Assembly (NCBI GenBank): GCA_017380955.1
Contig: JAFOCZ010000036.1
Span: 1-9,445 of the forward strand
DNA length: 9,445 nt
Direction: 5' to 3'
Source of the DNA: Alistipes sp.
GTDB lineage: Bacteria > Bacteroidota > Bacteroidia > Bacteroidales > Rikenellaceae
Below, piece by piece: positions 6,585 through 9,445 of this stretch (position 1 is the first letter of the stretch; each line of letters opens with the position of its first letter). Below the pieces are notes generated by a model. It had not been told where the DNA came from. It did not search any database and was given only the letters and a program-made list of their open reading frames with translations. Position numbers and translations under genes: made by a program.

Positions 6585-8987
6585 TTATCTTCTCTTAAAC
6601 CATTGTTTCATTCTTCTCCACAGCGTGGTCTTCTCGCTATCGCTTAGGTAGCCATAGCCATATCCGTAGCCGTAACCGTAACCATAGCCATATGAGCGTT
6701 TTGTGGTGGTTACGCCGTTGAGTATCACGCACATATTGCGGAACTTCTTCTCGCGGTATAGTGTCTCGATATCGGGCAGATGACGACGGTCGAGGTTACC
6801 CTGACGTATAACATATGCCGTGAGGTCCACAAGGCGGTCTATGATCATAGCATCGGCAACAGCCATAGCAGGCACGCTGTCGATAATTACATAGTCATAG
6901 CGCGCGCGGAGTTCCGCCATCAACTCATCCACACGCTGCGAGAGTAGCATCTCGGCAGGGTTTGGTGGCTGAGGACCAGAGAACACAAAGTCGAGATTTG
7001 GGTCTATGTTGCTTGGCGTGATGATATTCTCAAGGTCGGCAATCTTTCCCGTTAGGAAACTTGTCAAGCCTCGGCGCTCGTTGCCGTGACCCATACTCTT
7101 AGACAGTGTTCTGCGGCGTAGGTCGAAGTCTACAACCACCACACGCTTACCCGATGCCGCCAAGGTCATAGCCATATTCGACGACACGAAGGTCTTGCCG
7201 CTGTGAGGTATCGACGATGTGAACATTATCACCTTTATGCTCTTGTCCACGGCCATAAAGCCCAGGTTGGTGCGTATCATACGGAATGACTCCGATATTG
7301 CATCGCGGCTATCCTCTCTCACGACGATGCCATTGCCCTTATTGCCCTCATACTGAGGTATATCGCCGATATATGGGATGCTTAGCACGGCATCCAAATC
7401 GCGACGCGAGCGCACGTTGGTGTTGAGAATCTCACGCAAGTACAAGATAGCGAAAGGAATTGCTAAGCCCATCACCAGTGCCACAAGCATTATCATAGTG
7501 GTGTTAGGGCTTACGGGGCGGTTGCTACCATAGGCGTGGTCTATGATACGCGCGTTGCTCTCCGCCGTAGCACCCATAAGGGCATTCTCCTCGAGTTTTG
7601 TGAGGAGGTAGATATACAACTCCTCCTTAACCTTCTGCTGACGTGCCTTTGCCAAGAGTTCCTTCTCCTTGGTTGGTGAGGCGTGCATACGGCTGTCGGC
7701 GATGCTCTGCTCCTTGGTAAGTTGCGAAATCTGCAACTTCAGACCCTCGATATGCGACTGCAGTGATGAGAGTATCGACGAGCGCACGTTGCGAATCTGG
7801 TTTGCGAGGTCCACGATAAGAGGGTTTGTCTCGCTTGAGGCGTTAAGCAATCGCTGGTAGTTCAGGAGGTTGGTGTTGTAGAGTTCCACCTGTGTGGCGA
7901 GAGCCGACGACGCACCGCTCATAGTGATTGTAGAGGCTGGAATCAGCGTGTTGCTATTCTTCTCATCCTCGAGGTATGAGAGTATATACTCTGCCATCTC
8001 GAGGTTTGCCTCCAACGACAACTTATTCTCCTTCAGTTGCTTAATCTCCTCGGCGCTCAGCAATGCCTCCTTCTCGGGGTTATATAGGCGGTTATCCTGC
8101 TTGAAGGTGGCGATGTCGCCATCGGCGATGTTCAACTCCTCGCCGAGGGTCACAAGACGCTCGCTGATAAACTCCGCGGTGAGGTTTGATATAGCCTGCT
8201 TGTCCTCTATAGCATCGATATTATACGCCTCGATAATGCCGTTTATGATGTTCTCGGCACGCTGTGGCACTTGGTCTACCATCGATATGGTTATGACCGA
8301 TGCCTGCTTGTCGATAATCTCGCAGTTTAGGCGCTTGCGGTAAGACTCTATAACCTCGTTCAAAGGCATCTTGATGACCGACACTGTGGTGTTGTCCCAC
8401 GCACTGAAATAGGGCGTCTGCTCTATTTTAATATCACCTATAGGTGTTGAGATAACCTCATCCACCATTGTATCCACCTCGAAATTCTCGAAGTCCTTGA
8501 ATGCCGAGAGGTGTAGTCTGTTGCCATCTATCGTGCACTCAAAGGTAATGGGCCTGTTAGGCTCATATATAGATATGAACTCCACGACAAAGGGGGAAAT
8601 GTTGTATAGGTCTATGGTGCGCAGACCTCTGGTCGTAAGGTAGCGTGTGGTGAGATTATACCTATCGACCACCTGCTCCATAATATGTCGTGACTTGAAG
8701 ATGTGCAACTCGTTATCCACCGAGCGGCGCCCCATACTTCCTATGATATCGTTGAATGCCGTAACCTCGCTGCTCGAGCCCTTTCGTGAGTCCTTCACAA
8801 GTACGGTGGCCTTACGCTGATAGGTAGGTGCTGTGCTCTCGAGGTAGAAGAGCGCCACGCAGCCACATACGGCCAGCGATATCAGAAACCAATACCAGTT
8901 CGATAGCACCAGGTGGAGGAGGTCCGAGAGCGAGAGATGCTCTACGCTCGTATCCCTATTATTTAACGACTCGTTAGTCTCTATCAT
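6585..8987 (-). CDS. wzc: Polysaccharide co-polymerase / tyrosine autokinase (Wzc-like)
   Basis: Inner-membrane co-polymerase with a cytoplasmic BY-kinase domain; with Wza it controls chain length and export of capsule or exopolysaccharide. The 800-aa protein has TM1 (about 32-50), a Wzz-type periplasmic region with long helices (about 250-480), a PVSPNTT lead-in and TM2 (about 497-517). The kinase follows: the oligomerisation motif E566-x2-R569-x2-R572, Walker A ending S596-G597-K598-T599, Walker A' VVVVDFDLRRR (D620/D622), Walker B VIIDSVP (D703), and a (Tyr-Gly)7-Tyr tail (766-780) plus a basic C-terminus. Length and order match fused Gram-negative Wzc proteins. Two oddities: Walker A reads IPHSGKT where PGxGKT is usual, and the tyrosine cluster is a strict dipeptide repeat. 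The ATG at 8987 lies 26 nt after the wza stop, so the genes form one operon. No LMW-PTP (wzb) gene lies between wza and wzc. Confidence 0.94.
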   Translation of the reverse strand: MIETNESLNNRDTSVEHLSLSDLLHLVLSNWYWFLISLAVCGCVALFYLESTAPTYQRKATVLVKDSRKGSSSEVTAFNDIIGSMGRRSVDNELHIFKSRHIMEQVVDRYNLTTRYLTTRGLRTIDLYNISPFVVEFISIYEPNRPITFECTIDGNRLHLSAFKDFENFEVDTMVDEVISTPIGDIKIEQTPYFSAWDNTTVSVIKMPLNEVIESYRKRLNCEIIDKQASVITISMVDQVPQRAENIINGIIEAYNIDAIEDKQAISNLTAEFISERLVTLGEELNIADGDIATFKQDNRLYNPEKEALLSAEEIKQLKENKLSLEANLEMAEYILSYLEDEKNSNTLIPASTITMSGASSALATQVELYNTNLLNYQRLLNASSETNPLIVDLANQIRNVRSSILSSLQSHIEGLKLQISQLTKEQSIADSRMHASPTKEKELLAKARQQKVKEELYIYLLTKLEENALMGATAESNARIIDHAYGSNRPVSPNTTMIMLVALVMGLAIPFAILYLREILNTNVRSRRDLDAVLSIPYIGDIPQYEGNKGNGIVVREDSRDAISESFRMIRTNLGFMAVDKSIKVIMFTSSIPHSGKTFVSSNMAMTLAASGKRVVVVDFDLRRRTLSKSMGHGNERRGLTSFLTGKIADLENIITPSNIDPNLDFVFSGPQPPNPAEMLLSQRVDELMAELRARYDYVIIDSVPAMAVADAMIIDRLVDLTAYVIRQGNLDRRHLPDIETLYREKKFRNMCVILNGVTTTKRSYGYGYGYGYGYGYGYLSDSEKTTLWRRMKQWFKRR
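6648..6692 (-). repeat. Tyr-Gly repeat tail of Wzc
   Basis: Fifteen codons encode eight Tyr alternating with seven Gly (residues 766-780). The codons vary (TAT/TAC and GGC/GGT/GGA), so the repeat is not a simple DNA microsatellite and appears held at the protein level. In BY-kinases this C-terminal tyrosine cluster is the site of trans-autophosphorylation. Confidence 0.9.
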
Positions 8988-9013
8988 AATGCAATAGTTT
9001 AGTAATCAGTGGC

Positions 9014-9445
9014 TTATTTGAATACTGTGAGTAGCAACGTAGCAAGCGCTATGGCTGTCGAGGTGAGTGAAATCCAGAACGAGCGGTTTTGGTTTATCTC
9101 TGCTGTGGCAGCACGATACTTGTTAGGGCTCACGATGATGATGTCGTTCTGCTCGAGGTAGTAGCAGGGTGACGAGAAGCAGTCGGCACTGCGAAGGTCT
9201 ATCTTCATAATCACATTCTTACCCTCCTTCTCGCGTACTACGGCCACAGTCTCGCGGTTACCATAGATGGTCATATCGCCAGCCAAAGCCAGAGCGTCGA
9301 AAATCGTAATTTGGTCTTTAGAGATGTTGTAGCGTCCAGGGCGCATAACCTCACCAACAACCGACACCGTAAACTCCGCAAAGCGCACGTTGACGTGTGG
9401 GTCCTGAATGTAGCCCTCCTCGCGGATGCGTGCCTCTATGGCGCT
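9014..9445 (-). CDS. wza: Polysaccharide export outer-membrane protein, C-terminal part (Wza-like, truncated by window edge)
   Basis: C-terminal 143 residues of a Wza-family protein that forms the outer-membrane channel for capsule or exopolysaccharide. The frame is open to the right edge, so the start lies outside; a GTG at 9388 inside this frame is an internal valine codon, not a start. The visible part opens with EARIREEGYIQDPHV, followed by NVRFAEFTVSVVGEV and MRPGRYNI, the end of the export domain leading into a beta-grasp (SLBB) domain. Next come FDALALAGDMTIYGNRE and a segment ending EQNDIIIVSP. The last 20 residues (FWISLTSTAIALATLLLTV) are one hydrophobic helix, the position of the outer-membrane helix in E. 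coli Wza and typical of Bacteroidetes members. The stop is 26 nt before the wzc ATG. Operon promoter and signal peptide are out of view. Confidence 0.88.
   Translation of the reverse strand, partial: SAIEARIREEGYIQDPHVNVRFAEFTVSVVGEVMRPGRYNISKDQITIFDALALAGDMTIYGNRETVAVVREKEGKNVIMKIDLRSADCFSSPCYYLEQNDIIIVSPNKYRAATAEINQNRSFWISLTSTAIALATLLLTVFK

Noticed and set aside
7894..8343. 149-codon plus-strand frame antisense to wzc
   Set aside because: Ser/Ala/Leu-rich shadow of the helical periplasmic part of Wzc, with no independent support.
9386..9388. GTG as the start of the rightmost minus-strand gene
   Set aside because: The frame stays open to the window edge and the upstream residues (…GYIQDPHVN) fit the Wza export domain, so this is an internal valine.
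1..9445. Mobile element, CRISPR array, tRNA/rRNA or defence system
   Set aside because: No transposase, integrase, regular spacer array, tRNA-like fold or defence-gene motif was seen on either strand; the genes are ordinary envelope and housekeeping functions.

Overview
The window looks like a chromosomal segment of a Bacteroidota (order Bacteroidales) bacterium. The evidence is a Bacteroidetes-type outer-membrane 'putative porin', a monofunctional mannose-1-phosphate guanylyltransferase, a Wza/Wzc pair with the phylum's usual architecture, A-rich start regions without strong Shine-Dalgarno sites, and promoters of the Bacteroidetes form TTTG-N19-21-TAnnTTTG. Base composition is intermediate, and an Alistipes/Rikenellaceae-like gut organism is a guess only. 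No plasmid, phage, insertion sequence, CRISPR, tRNA or rRNA signal was seen.

Layout from left to right. (1) 1-863, minus: 5' part of lon, running off the left edge. (2) 864-1144: intergenic, with a candidate lon promoter, four TGTGGT repeats, and the intrinsic terminator of the next gene. (3) 1145-2218, minus: manC (GDP-mannose synthesis). (4) 2219-2346: divergent control region in which the manC and pssA promoters overlap almost completely. (5) 2347-6001, plus: pssA (phosphatidylserine synthase), a 719-aa outer-membrane porin and a secreted lytic transglycosylase, tightly spaced and probably one transcript. (6) 6002-6192: convergent intergenic region with a bidirectional terminator inside an inverted pair of composite repeats. 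(7) 6193-9445, minus: end of a polysaccharide export operon read as wza (partial), wzc, then a small HAD-fold hydrolase.

Functionally the window is mostly cell-envelope work. ManC supplies GDP-mannose for glycans. PssA makes a phospholipid precursor. The porin and the lytic transglycosylase act at the outer membrane and on peptidoglycan. Wza/Wzc export capsule or exopolysaccharide, with Wzc carrying a tyrosine-rich autokinase tail. Lon is general protein quality control.

I found no clear previously undescribed system. The observations most worth checking are the mutually exclusive divergent promoters, the HAD enzyme coupled to the Wzc tyrosine kinase where a Wzb-type phosphatase might be expected, the unusual Wzc P-loop and tyrosine-glycine tail, and the composite repeat at 6010-6191. 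All family assignments come from reading the sequence; no database search was run.
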